Shown piece by piece: positions 1 to 10,894 of a stretch of DNA of 64,000 nt. The stretch comes from Stachybotrys elegans (lineage: Eukaryota; Ascomycota; Sordariomycetes; Hypocreales; Stachybotryaceae), in assembly GCA_020746835.1 (NCBI GenBank), contig JAGPNK010000003.1, positions 1,240,001-1,304,000 on the forward strand, given 5' to 3'. Each line of letters opens with the position of its first letter. Positions within the stretch are counted from its first letter, which is position 1. The notes under the pieces were generated by a model. The model was not told the DNA's origin. It saw only the letters and a program-made list of their open reading frames with translations, and ran no database searches. The translations under genes and the position numbers were made by a program.

Positions 1-1492
1 ATGGAGGTTGTATATGATTGGTGAGTCTGAATGATACCCTTTGGCTCTCCCGTGCTCCCAGACGTGAAGAGGACAAGGCAGGCATTGTCAGGTTGAACTA
101 AGGTGGCAGGGCCTGTGTCGTATCTGGGCAGCGAGTAAATGAATTCTGGTGTTATTGCCAGTACATTCTCGACGTAGGGTCTGAATTGCTCTTCAAACTT
201 GGGCGTAGTAATGAGAAGTTTTGACTTGGTTCTCATCACCACAGCGTCGAGATATCCTGGCGGGCTCAAGGCATGTATCGAGACGTAGGCACCGCCAGCC
301 CTCAGGACTGCCAGCCGGGCAACAACAGCCCACATTGACTTCTCAAAGCAGCTAAAGACGTACGTCTCGGTGGAGACGCCCAGGCTTATGAGATGGTGTG
401 CCAGGCGGCAGGAGAGGTCATCAAGCTCGCCGTAGGTCAGGTCGCCTTCCCAGCTGCAGACTGCTGTTCGGCCAGGAGTTGCCCGGCATTGCTTGACAAT
501 CAAGTCATGAACCAATGAGTTCTCCAGGAGAGCCACCTTTTGTGTAAAATCCTGGATGAACTTCCGGTCATGAGGTGAGCAAGTCTCGATCTCACGGATG
601 GAAAGTTGTGGCTCGGTCAGCATATCCGTGAGGATATAGTTGAATGTGCTGAGAATACTACTGGCCAGGTCTCGGCCTATCAGCTCTGGTGGGTAGCTGA
701 TGTTGGTTGAGAACCGGCCGGTAGATGACTTGTTGATTGTGACGGACACAGTAGTCTATGATGAGTGTGAGCGAAGAAGACAAATAAGGCAGTATTTTGT
801 TTACAGGAGGGGAAATGGCCGAGTGTCAGGGAAAGACTTACGGATTGGTGGGATGAATTGAGGTTCTCTTGAGAAGCATTGTGGTAAGTTATGGATGTGT
901 TCCAGGTTCGAGAAGATGGGATTGGGGAGGCGAAGATGATCTCGTCTCGAGTAGGCACAAAGGCAACGCTGGTTGAGCGGCCATTGGTCATGCGTTGGAA
1001 GAAAGAGAGAACGTTCTCCGACTCGTCCATCCGGAAGAGACAAAGCATTGAGTCTGGGGTCTCGTCAACGCCATTAGTGCACCATACTCCATCATGTGCA
1101 CCATGGCCATTGAACTTGTGATGCTCACGACCAAGGCCATGGTACTCAAAGCAGATGACTTCCGAAGAGACGTAGCACTGGAGAGTCAGTGCCCATGCTG
1201 CCTTCAGAACGGCAGGCAGGGCGACACCCTGGCCTTTGAACCAGGACTCAATGGAGTTCCATCGGCCACTGATTGGGGTGGAAATGGTGTTGAAGGCAAC
1301 AGTTGACGACTCGTTGCTCGACGCAAGTGGCTTGGCTGATGTTGGAATCAGACAAGGGGGGAGACGAGGCGTAGGCCTTGCTGCCGCCTCGAGAAGATCA
1401 ATCTTCATCTGGGCTAAGGGAAGCTGGCTGACACCAAAAGCGTGCTTATTTGCAGAGAGAATAGACAAATCTTGGACAACCTGAGTAGCCAT
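1..1492 (-). CDS. Non-ribosomal peptide synthetase, N-terminal part (partial C-like region plus start of adenylation domain)
   Basis: The 5' part of an NRPS, running off the left edge. Exon 1 is 1492-842, a phase-0 intron spans 841-756 (GTAAGT...ATAG), and exon 2 runs from 755 past position 1. Residues 1 to about 290 resemble only the C-terminal half of a condensation domain, with no HHxxxDG motif, as in fungal synthetases that begin with a degenerate C domain. The adenylation domain follows, with core A1 (LTYGEL) near residue 322, an A2-like RAGGAYVSIHA in which the usual PID is changed, and A3 (FTSGSTGEPKG) at positions 20-85. The substrate-specificity residues between A4 and A5 lie outside the window, so the activated acid cannot be read. 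The ATG at 1492 follows a TATAAA-type box. It is divergent from an MFS exporter and near a 3-dehydroshikimate dehydratase, which suggests an aryl-acid-containing product. That product is inference. Confidence 0.85.
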
Positions 1493-2124
1493 GATTGAAG
1501 ACGGTAGTTCGTGGAGGGGGTTACGTAGACCAACGACTCCATCTCGTATGGGTTTATATAGACATGTAATCCTCCTTTCCCCAGGTCTCCCTCGCTTCCA
1601 GACGCGTAACGGCTATGGCACATCTCGACTCCCACTGCCGATGCTCTCGGCAAGGGGCGTACAAAGTCTAGCGCCTGAATACAGAGCCTCTTGGCCAAGC
1701 CCCTCCCTGATCCCCTCGGCTCACCTGAAATGCACAGCTGAGGTCGCACCATGCGCGGCCCTAAGGCCAACAGCCGTTGCCCTGCATGGATGCTGCAAGC
1801 TCACTCGGGTTAGGATCACCATCAAGGGAGAGCTGACAGCGCATATGCAGTTCTCTCTGGTGGAGCTGACCAGCACTTACTGCCCGATTGGGCCTACCTA
1901 AATTGAGTGCTGTCTGGTTCAGGTCCCCGGAGTCAGCTGGGGGATAGCGTCATGATGAAAAGGGTAAAAGTGGACGTTGTTCGTGACCGTTTGACGCCGG
2001 TACTGTTAAATGTTTTCAGCTCCCCTCATTTCCTCCCTTCTTCATGCACGTATCCGTGAGGCGACTTCTGGATGACCCAGACTCCCTTGCATATCACCCT
2101 CAGCTGACTTCGTTGCTACCCGAA
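1493..2124. other. Intergenic, shared promoter region of NRPS and MFS exporter
   Basis: This 0.63-kb space separates two outward-facing genes, so it must hold both promoters. Short open frames here look random. The in-frame ATG at 2044 could extend the MFS protein by 27 residues, but those residues do not resemble the family. No further elements were identified. Confidence 0.5.
1553..1560 (-). promoter_or_regulatory. TATA box of the NRPS gene
   Basis: TATATAAA on the minus strand, about 60 bp upstream of the NRPS ATG at 1492. Spacing and sequence fit a fungal core promoter. No experiment supports it. Confidence 0.45.
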
Positions 2125-3991
2125 ATGACTGGCCAGGCACCCGACAGCCTGCCATGGACGCTGCGCTGGCGGTCCAGTGATGCTTTTGTGATTGCCTCGG
2201 TGACTATTGCAATCTTTACTGTGAGTTCTCGCGACGGAAGGAACTAATCGGTTTATGTGCGTGCTGATGCAGGGAAAAGGATACGTTTCTCTACGGGTAA
2301 ATGCAGCCGCCTGACAGTTGTGCGACAAGTGCTCATTGGGGATGTACAGGCTTCTGATACCAGTTTTTCCGACTGTCCTAGAGAACAGATGCTCTATTCC
2401 AGAGGAGAAGGGTGTGTGGCTTGGAGTGCTTGGAGTGCTATGGAGGCTTCGCTAACTCCAATTACAGTCCAAGCCTTCACGTCCCTTGCTGTTGGCCTCT
2501 CCGGTGCCGGAAACTTGATCGGAGCATGTAAGAAACATTTCCCATCCCTCAATCCTACTGAGATGCTGATACCAAGTGTGTTTAGGTCTTTTCGGTTACC
2601 TCGCCGGCGAGTAGCACCCCGTCCGACCGCATCATCCACCCAACACATGATTGACTTGTATTCACAGACCATATCCGCAGCCGCCGAACGTCCCTGCTCC
2701 TCGGGCTTGCCACCTTCATCGGGGCGACAGTGATGATATGGGTTGTCCACCATGTAGCCCTTATGTGTGTCGGCCGATTTCTACAAGGGTTTGCCTCTGC
2801 GGCAGTTTGGAGTGTCGGCCTCGCTCTTCTTGCCGACACTGTGGGAAAGGATGAGGTGCCCGTGGCTATGGGCTACGTTAACATAGGCTTCAGCTGCGGA
2901 ACAGTCATTGGCCCTATCGTAGGGGGAATGATGTATTCGCTTGCTGGGTTTGATGGAGTCATGGCCTTCGCTGTTGGGCTACTTATTTTCGATGTTGTAC
3001 TGCGGCTGCTGCTGGTTGAGAAGAAGGACCTCCCCGCCATCTTGGCCAACATCGACGATGACGGCTCAGAATCTGCTCAGGCTGCGCGAACTCCATTGCT
3101 TCGCGATCAGCCTCGTGACAACGAGACTGATAGCTGTGGAGAGTCGCAAGCGAGCGAAGAGACCGAGGTTGCCTATCGAACCCTCATCAGTTCCGCTCGT
3201 CTACTCATCAACCTTGTCTGTGCCTTTGTTCAGGCAGTCACCATGAGCTCTCTCGAGGTCACTTTGCCGATTCACCTCAAGGAGGTTGCCGGTTATGAGC
3301 CGTTCAGCACGGCTTTGGTCTTCATACCACTGATGCTTCCAGCCTTCTTGTCTCCTCTAATCGGTGAGTGATTCCCGTTTATTTTCTCTACGGGCATTAA
3401 CCCCTAGTCTCAGGCTGGATGTGCAATAAAGTTGGCAACAGACCTGTTGCATCGTCGGGCTACGTGATCTGCGGAGTCTTTATGATTCTCCTCCGTCTTC
3501 ATCAGGGCGACGACACGCTTGAGACCATAGGTATCTTCACAGGCCTTGCCTTGATTGGCATAGCCATGTGCATGATCATGACCCCGGTTCTAAGCGATAT
3601 CTTCGATGCTGTTGAGGAGCTTGAGAACGAAAAGCCTGGTCGCTTCGGAGAATACGGAGCGTTTGCACAAGCAGTAGGTCAACCTACAGATGACCGTGGA
3701 CTGGAGAATCCATACATTAACACTCTTTAGTATGGATTGTTCGAGTTTTCATACGCTGGAGGAGTTTTGCTGGGACCTATTCTGGGTAAATGATTCACAA
3801 GCGACTTTTCTTAGACGTGGCTAATCTCCGCCAACACAGCTGGGTGGTTGAAGACAGAGTACGGGTGGTCTGGCCTAACCCTTATAGCCGGTGAGTTCAT
3901 CTTAGTTGATGCCGCGAAGAGAACACTGCTAACACTTGAAGGCATCGTCAACTTTGCCACCATTGCGCTTATGCTGGGATCAAAAGTCTGA
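2125..3991 (+). CDS. MFS transporter, drug/metabolite efflux type, 10 exons
   Basis: A 12-helix major facilitator protein of about 455 residues. Exons are 2125-2220, 2280-2296, 2350-2411, 2468-2527, 2586-2606, 2668-3363, 3414-3673, 3731-3785, 3840-3890 and 3942-3991. All phases agree and the frame closes at TGA 3991. The spliced product reads IFTDTFLYGLLIPVFP in helix 1, then the loop motif GYLADHIRSRRT (G-x-LAD-x-x-x-RR), and resembles fungal relatives of vesicular amine/multidrug transporters. Two exons are only 17 and 21 nt, and the intron after 2606 appears to use a GC donor (GCGAGT). The start was set at 2125 because the sequence from there (MTGQAPDSLPWTLRWRSSD) fits the family; 2044 is an in-frame alternative. 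The protein should sit in the plasma or vesicle membrane. Its position beside the NRPS suggests export of the peptide product, which is inference. Confidence 0.85.
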
Positions 3992-4174
3992 TCATGAAGA
4001 CGGATATGCGGTCTCGCTCCAGGTGACATACATAGAAAGGACCGAAATGAAGGTGACACGCATATCGCTCTGTGGGGGGTTGTAGAACCTTCAGTTCAGG
4101 AAGCAAGGTCTAGCTAGAACAGACTCAATTTCGAATATTATTGTAATGATAAACACACTCTACATTCTGCAGCC

Positions 4175-5347
4175 TTACAGCTCCAGCTCAACTCTGAAAC
4201 CAATTTCTGGACTCAAAACTGTTTCCTTCTCATGGTATCCTCCCTTGTATTCCAGCTCGTCCTTTTGCATCAGCGCAGCCAACATGGCGTTCCATGATCG
4301 CGAGGCACGCGCGGCATGGTTCAGCGGTGTCTCTGGAGCTGCATCAGACAGCGTACGAGAGAAGACTTCGTGCGACAGGTGTCCAGTCCATCCAAGCTTG
4401 ATCAGGATATGGACAATATCAAGAACGGGGAGGTATCCGCCGCGATCGCTCTCACACAAAAAGAGCCTCGCGTTTCTAGACCAGCTCATGCGCGAAGGCT
4501 GTCCGGCGACATAGAACGGGTGCCCCTCTTGTAAGGGGCTGCACAACCGCTCTGCATCCGCAATCTGTACCACAAAAACACGGCTCATGTCGATGTCTGA
4601 TAGCATCTTCTCGAGCGATGATCGAAGATGAAATGCTGCCAACTTCTCATCGTTGTACAGTCTCCCATTCTCTGTAGCAGGATCGGCATATGCGATCGCG
4701 GCGAGATTGAAAGTATCCAGCACAAGCCCGAAGTTGGGAAGGTCGACCTTCTGCACAATCTCCCAGGCCTTTTCCCACGTCTTCACATGGTCGCCCCAAG
4801 CTAAGGCCTCGTATGCAATTCGAACTGGTGGAGAGCAGGCCAGTCCCTTTACCGCCATGACTCGAAGATCATCGACGATGACTCTGATATCGCCTGTTGT
4901 TCGAGGCTGACCGGTTTGAGGGTCGGGTCCGAGAAAGTTTGAGGCGACCAAGATGGTATCTGCACCCAGAATTTGAAGAATCTCGATCCAAAGAGGTAGA
5001 ACCTCGCTCTGGAGACGGTCTGTTTCTTGTCTATCCAGAAGCCCTTCGTAGAAGCGGAAGGGTTGGAGGTTCAGCACCGTGAGTTGAAGTTCGTGACAGA
5101 GGTCACGGATTACTTCAGCGGCTTTGAGGCATGATTCACGAGACGATGGCTGGCTTGATTCTTGGGATATTGTGCAAGCCAGTGTCTCCAGGTCATCGTA
5201 GAAGAGTTCAATGGCTTTGATACCACATCCGGCTATCTCATAGAGCTTTGTGCGAATATCATGGAGCTTTGGCTGGCCCAAAGAGATGGTGGCAATCGCC
5301 TGTTTGCAATCCATTGCCGAAGAATAAGATGGTGATTTCTGATACAT
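4175..5347 (-). CDS. 3-dehydroshikimate dehydratase (QutC/qa-4 type)
   Basis: A single-exon, 390-residue TIM-barrel protein of the xylose-isomerase-like superfamily that aligns from memory along its length with fungal 3-dehydroshikimate dehydratases. These enzymes convert 3-dehydroshikimate to protocatechuate in quinate use and, as AsbF in bacteria, in catechol siderophore synthesis. Expected metal-site residues are present: E180 (RIAYEALAW), D211 (LVLDTFNLA), Q261 (VVQIADAERL) and E327 (LSHEVFSR). Conserved NLQPFRFYEGLLDR and QPSRMSWSRN blocks are also present. The ATG at 5347 is used; M12 (MDCKQAIATISLGQ) matches the usual family start and may be the real one. No other quinate-pathway gene is visible, while an NRPS, an exporter and a tyrosinase are, so a biosynthetic role is more likely than catabolism. 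It converges on the MFS gene with 183 bp between stops. Confidence 0.9.
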   Translation of the reverse strand: MYQKSPSYSSAMDCKQAIATISLGQPKLHDIRTKLYEIAGCGIKAIELFYDDLETLACTISQESSQPSSRESCLKAAEVIRDLCHELQLTVLNLQPFRFYEGLLDRQETDRLQSEVLPLWIEILQILGADTILVASNFLGPDPQTGQPRTTGDIRVIVDDLRVMAVKGLACSPPVRIAYEALAWGDHVKTWEKAWEIVQKVDLPNFGLVLDTFNLAAIAYADPATENGRLYNDEKLAAFHLRSSLEKMLSDIDMSRVFVVQIADAERLCSPLQEGHPFYVAGQPSRMSWSRNARLFLCESDRGGYLPVLDIVHILIKLGWTGHLSHEVFSRTLSDAAPETPLNHAARASRSWNAMLAALMQKDELEYKGGYHEKETVLSPEIGFRVELEL

Positions 5348-6091
5348 GGACTATGAAAGAAGGCTGTCCTCTCAAAGAGCCGATTTATATCTTCTTTTGG
5401 CATCCTGCACTTTTCCCTGACTCAAGCCACTGGCAAAGCGACGCTGTAATGGTGCCCTGCCGCTCATGCAAATGTTTGTCAACCATGGTAGCAATAGGCA
5501 TTACGCAAGGCTCCCATTCTAAAACCCTGAGGACAGTAGGACCGAGATGCCTCAACATGCCGGCAGCGTCTCGTCAATCGAGGAGTCGGCGACTTCACTG
5601 CTCGGCGACCAAACATACAGAATGGATGGTTGTCCGAGGCCTCGCCTCTTCTCAGCTGCGCCCGTTTAGGCCTTGAGGGTTGCATGCCACGTAAACTCAA
5701 TTTGGCCGCAACGGTGCCGAGCCAACCTAATGTCGCAACTGGACGACAAGGAGCCAGCTGAAGCCTATCAAATGTTTGGTACCGATATATGATCGACAGC
5801 CGTTGGCGCTTCTGGTCAAGGCTGGGTTCCCAAAACGTCAATGCACGAACTTAACCCAGCTGAATTATGCGAATCCCTCAGCTAGCTGCAAGCAATCGTT
5901 TTGGGCAGCCTGCATGTGCATACAGCTTCGGTAGATGACGAGCAGCAAGTCGAGGAGGGGCTGGTGATGTTGTGGGTTGCAGGATATCATACTGAAGGAA
6001 TGAAGTTCATAAACAGCGACAACAGCCACAGAGCATTCTGCAGACCTGTTGCAAACTCTCTAAGAAGCTCGACCCAGAAGATCTTCTCAGT
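5348..6091. other. Intergenic, shared promoter region of dehydratase and tyrosinase
   Basis: The outward-facing dehydratase and tyrosinase genes share this 744-bp space. A 120-codon minus-strand frame at 5479-5841 has no family features and was judged random. I see no repeat or RNA gene. Confidence 0.5.
5384..5389 (-). promoter_or_regulatory. TATA box of the dehydratase gene
   Basis: TATAAA on the minus strand, about 40 bp upstream of the ATG at 5347. It supports transcription from the 0.74-kb divergent space shared with the tyrosinase gene. Confidence 0.4.
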
Positions 6092-9000
6092 ATGGAGTGG
6101 GCGATTCACAGAACCCAGGTGGTCATTTCCTCTGGGGGAGAGACTACTACTTCTACGGAAGTGCACACTTCTTCCCATGTTGAGGAGACTACAACATCAA
6201 CCATTGAGGCGGAGTCGTCAGAGTCCGTCAATGTTGAACAACCGCAAGTGGTTGAAGTTTTTGACAAGACTCAAAAGCTGGACCCCCCAGATCCTCCTCC
6301 CAGCAAGCCCTATGAGTATTACCCTATCACTGGTATCCAGACAGGACGGGGCCCGGATGGCTCGGTTCCTCTTCGTCAGGAGATTACCGAGTGGTCTTCC
6401 AAGCCAGAGAACAGCAAGCAAGTCAATCTCTACCTGCTAGCACTTCGGCGTCTTCAAGACGTACCCCCGACGGAGAGGGACTCTTGGTTTCAAATTGCTG
6501 GTATGCGTTTTTCGTCGAATTCATTGATGACTTGTTCGTCCTGGATAGACTGACACCAAGCAGGTATCCATGGCATGCCATACCAAGCGTGGGATGAGCC
6601 CGATACAACATTCGAAGATGCAAAGCAGAAAGGTTATTGTGTTCACGCCAACCCTCTCTTCCCAGCCTGGCATAGACCCTACCTGCTGCTCCTTGAAGTA
6701 TGAAAAACCAACCAGTTGATGTGGCACGTATGACTTACACCTCATACAGAACCAACTTTACGACATCATGATCAAGGAAATTATCCCAATGTTTCCCAAG
6801 GATCAGCAAGATGTGTGGCGGGAGGCGGCCGACACCTGGCGTCTGCCTTATTGGGATTGGGCAGTCAACCCGCAGGTTCCAAAGCTGGCCTATGATCCAG
6901 AGATTACCGTCATGATGCCCAACGGAATTTTGACTGCCATTGAGAACCCTCTGTATCAGTTCAAGATGCCAAACGACAAGACCATGGGATCTAGTGGCGT
7001 TGGTACAATCAAGGGAGACGAAGACATGGTTCTGGCTGTAAGTCGGCTCCCACTTGCAAGAATAAGAGTTAGTACTGACCAGGGCAGTATGGAAACTGCT
7101 ACGCAACAAGTCGGTGCCCTGCCCAGGAGGATACTAATCCCAAGAGCAAGGCTTGGGCAGAGGGCACAGTCAACAACGAAGAGGTCGGCAAACGCATGAC
7201 TGATCACCTCGCCTACGACGACAAGAACTACGGCGCTGCCGCTGAGATGGTCTACCGCCTTTTGACCTACCCTCTCACCTATCCCCAGTTTGCCACTGTG
7301 GCCCTAGATGAGTCGAAAGCCGATGTTCAGACGGATGTCAACATTGAGTTCATTCACAACAACATCCACTACTGGGTGGGCGGCGACGGAGGACACATGT
7401 CGCAGATTCCCGTCGCCACCTTTGACGGTCTCTTCTGGCTACATCATTGGTATTTCGCCCCCCACAATCAAGCGCTGCGAGAGACTAACATGAAGCAGTA
7501 ACATCGATCGAATCTTTGCCATCTGGCAAGCCCTGAACCCCGATAAATGGTTCACCGAAGCCAAGCAGGGCGAATTCGACCAAAAGGTCATCGGCTTGGC
7601 AGATACTGACTTGGTCACGCACAAGACTCCCCTGAGGCCTTTCCACAAGGACAAGGAGGGCAATGTCTGGACCCCTGACGAAGTGCGGAACCATCTCGAC
7701 CTGGGCTACTCTTACAAGGAAATCCAGCCTTGGAAGAAGGAATTCCAGACAGGTGGTGCTCTGGACAGCGAGAAGCTCACCAAGAGCCTCAAAGGAACGG
7801 TCAATGAGAAATACGGCAGAGTTCGAGGCCAGGCAATTGAGGTCCTGGCTGAGGCTACGAAGCCCGCTCCTCCAAGCTCGGGTCAGGCTGGACCAGCGAT
7901 GGCTGTTGCAATCGCTACGTCGACCCATCCTGGGAGCCCAGCGACGGCAATTGCCCGAGCCTTCTCCAGCGGCGGTCCTCCACCTGCCCCGCCAGTTCCT
8001 GGTGGCATGAAGGTTGTCAAGGACGGAAAGGCTATTGAGTCCAACGACTTTGCTCTCAGTGTCCGCTTCTCTCGTTTCGCCTTTGCTGGGCACCCTTTCA
8101 GCATCAACGTATGCTTGGCTCCTGCCGATGAGTCGCAGGCTCGTGATCCGGAGAGGGACTACATCGGCAGCGTCTACAACTTCAGCCAGCCGGCTGCTGT
8201 TGACGGACAGGAAGTGTGCAGCAATTGCTCGACTCTTCAGCGCGGAAACACCAGAATGTCTTCCTACCTTCCCGTCAACATCCTGCTCAACAAGCTCCTC
8301 AAGGAAGAGTCCCTGAAGTCGCTTGAGAAGGAGGACGTTGAGGCGGTTCTCAAGCGACTTTACTGGCGTGTGATCAAGGTAAGCGCTTGTCAGGAAGTTG
8401 CGTTCACTGTGCTAACCAAGTTCTCAGTATGGTAAAGAGGTCCCAGAGGATCAGTTGACTGCTCTTGATCTTCAGATCATCGTCTCCGTAAATACTGCAA
8501 CCCACTTCGAAGACCCCACAGAGTCCTCCGGCTTCGAGAACTTTGCCGTCATGCCTTCCCTGGGAGCCAACCCACAGGAAGAGCCGGAGGCCGCGCCTAC
8601 AGCTGCGCCCGAAGAAAGCCAAACACAGGTGTAGGTAGCATCACTTGTATATTCTCCCGGCCGCTAATTTCTGGCACAGGTCGTCCGATATTCAGTACCT
8701 TGCCCTCGACAAGATCATCAAGCTCAAGAAGGCCGTTCCGGAGGGCGGTTCCGTCATTGTTCAATCGGCTGCTCTGGATCTCAACCCTGCCGATGTCGCC
8801 GATGATGGCACAGGTATCTCCTTCATGTATTTTGACGACTCTACTGACGCCAACAAACATGAAGAGAGCAACTATGATGTACTCTTGAGTGTTGATCTCC
8901 GTCGCGGCGATGGCACGCTGCGACTCAACAACAGGCCTGCCTGGGGAGGCTGGCATACCCAGCAAGATCTTGACATCAATTTTGAATGGTTCGACTCCAA

Positions 9001-9184
9001 TGCCTTCAATCTGGAAGTCAAAGATGATGAGAGCGAATACCGGGTGCTCATCAATGGCCACCAAGTTGGGTCCCGCAAGAAGGCGTTTGAAGGCAAGGCC
9101 ATCACTCATGTGCAGTACTGGATTAAGGATGAGGATCGTACTACCTCTGCCCTTTCCTACGCTCTGACTGTCAAGGTTGCTTAG
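6092..9184 (+). CDS. Tyrosinase (type-3 copper) with C-terminal galectin-like domain
   Basis: Seven exons (6092-6500, 6564-6697, 6750-7037, 7088-7449, 7499-8378, 8428-8630, 8680-9184) give 926 residues. Tyrosinases oxidise phenols or catechols to quinones with a dinuclear copper centre. CuA ligands are H139, H164 and H173; C162 two residues before H164 is placed for the usual Cys-His thioether. CuB ligands are H367 and H371 (EFIHNNIHYW) and the HH pair at 396-397 (FDGLFWLHHCNIDR), completed only after splicing. A tyrosinase C-terminal region follows (about 520-740). The last exon encodes a beta-rich domain with galectin-like spacing (YDVLLSVDLRRGDGTLRLNN then GGW), although the sugar-contact His and Asn are not kept. 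No signal peptide is seen; residues 10-70 are Ser/Thr/Glu-rich. It is divergent from the 3-dehydroshikimate dehydratase, whose product is a catechol. The start at 6092 is the least certain element. Confidence 0.9.
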
Positions 9185-9685
9185 CTTGAGTGAAGAAGAG
9201 GAAGAGAAATCAGTTAGCCACCGTGTTGATAGCACAAATGAAACACATGCTTGAATTGGTATCGAGTCTTGGATATATTGCTATGTTCTTGTGGTGGCTG
9301 GGGAAACTTTGATATCGTCACCACTACAGCCACAGTCTTTGCTGAACCTAATATGATGAAGAGAGTGTACAGTCTGAGGGGGAAGCGGTAGGTAGCAAAT
9401 ATACAGTGGTGGTAATGCCTAGTATTCTGGCAACCAATGCAGTCGTAAGCTGTATAGAGAAACAACAGCGAGGCCATCGTCACTATAGCCAACACTTGCC
9501 ATAGAGATGCCCTTGCGTCGTATTCGTCATTGTGGGTCGTGGTTATGATCATTGTTATTGCTCGTTCTGCTGCCACCGCCTCTCATTCTAGAGGTGCCTG
9601 TTTCGGCTGGCCTGGGTACGCTCAAAGTACCCGGGTCCCTTCTGCACATTGTTAGGAGGGGGGGTGGTTGTCGGCGATGCAGCTC
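9185..9685. other. Intergenic, tyrosinase 3' region
   Basis: About 500 bp between the tyrosinase stop and a decayed minus-strand coding remnant. I see only short random frames and no clear repeat. It probably contains the tyrosinase 3' UTR. Confidence 0.4.
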
Positions 9686-10680
9686 TTAAAGCTCCTCGAG
9701 CTCCCCGATACGCCGCTGCTTCCTCAACAGCATATCAATGAGCTCCTGCTGCTACTTTATATCCTCCTTCAGACCCTCAATCTCCTTAACGGCTGCAGCC
9801 AAGGCGGGTGCCCAGTCCGCCTTGGCCGCTTCAACAGTAGTCTTTACGGGGGCGGGAGGGGCAGCAACAGAAGCAGCTTCGGCGGCGGAAGCGGGAGCCT
9901 CGGCATGGGCATGAGCAGCGCCCCAGCCTCAACAGCGGTAGCATTGCCAGAGGGGAGTGGTCCTCACTTTCCACTACCCCCAAATAAACTCTCCTCCTTT
10001 CCGAACGTTTGATATAAACGTTGACCCCTCCCTCAGGCCTGACGTAGCCTTCCCAACCACATCGAGGATCTCCCAAGCATTCATGATGGTGCTGGCGGTG
10101 CTGGTGCTTCTGCTGCTGGCGCTGGGACTGTGACTGTGACTGAGACTGGAGGTAAAGTCAAGGTTGAGGTTCATGATGCCTGGCGTTAAGTTGCCCAGTA
10201 CAGTGACGAACACTCGGGAGAAGATCTGACAGCAATGGCCGGGATGCGTGAGACCTTTATGACCGCCCATGATAGGACTCTCAGGGGAAGTTGTAACTTC
10301 CATGAACAATAAATGGAAGGTGCAGGTGGAGAATGGGGCGTCCACGAAAAAAAGGAAAGTGCTCGTAAGCCGTGTCTCCCCTGTAGGTGATAAAGTCAGG
10401 ATCGCTAGGGAAGCTGTTGCTGGATTGCTTCTTCAGATTACGCATCTTCTCCTCCATGTCCTTCTTGGAATCGGCAACAACAGCCTTGGAAGCTACAAAT
10501 CGCCGCAATACAGTTAGTACTGAGGTAGCATGACCCTAAAACAATGCTCTCTTTTCTACTAGGTACCTAGGTGCTGTCCAACGAAGTAGGAGGCTACTAA
10601 CTTACAGTAGGCCTTCCTCTCGTTTCGGGCTTGCGCAGGCCAGATCTCTCAGCTCTGCTTTGGATATTGGTACTTGGGAA
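9686..10680 (-). pseudogene. Decayed minus-strand gene of unknown function
   Basis: Coding-like protein sequence appears on the minus strand in pieces whose frames do not join. Near 10660-10605 a piece reading QARNERKAY leads into what looks like a normal intron (GTAAGT donor near 10614, TACTAAC branch, TTTGTAG acceptor near 10500). This continues as a basic/acidic helix (DSKKDMEEKMRNLKKQ) and PSDPDFITYRGDTAYEHF. The frame breaks at a run of seven T (about 10345-10355). The next piece runs to a stop near 9974. The 3' part is an Ala/Pro-rich stretch and a coiled-coil-like end (VKEIEGLKEDIK, stop TAG, QQELIDMLLRKQRRIGELEEL split by that stop) ending at 9686. A CAG to TAG change would explain the internal stop. 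I do not recognise the family. An intact gene with unrecognised introns is possible. Confidence 0.4.
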
Positions 10681-10894
10681 GGGGGGGGGGAAGAGAAAGG
10701 ATAAAAGTTTTGTCGTTGCGTATGCTGGTGCTAATATTTCAGCCGCAGCCCCAAGAGGGGGGAAGCGAGGATTCTGCAGCAGTAGGTCCTAAATTGATCA
10801 GCTTGTAGTTGGAATGCACTTATTTCTGAAGTGAAAGTTCATCATGTTCAGTATTGTAAGCTGGCTGGGTGAGTGGCCAATTTATTCTATGCCA

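Noticed and set aside
2044..2124. Longer MFS start at 2044
   Set aside because: The extra 27 residues do not resemble family N-termini; 2125 gives the expected start. It remains possible.
7485..8107. Minus-strand 202-codon frame inside the tyrosinase gene
   Set aside because: Antisense shadow; the plus strand carries the copper-site motifs and consistent splice sites.
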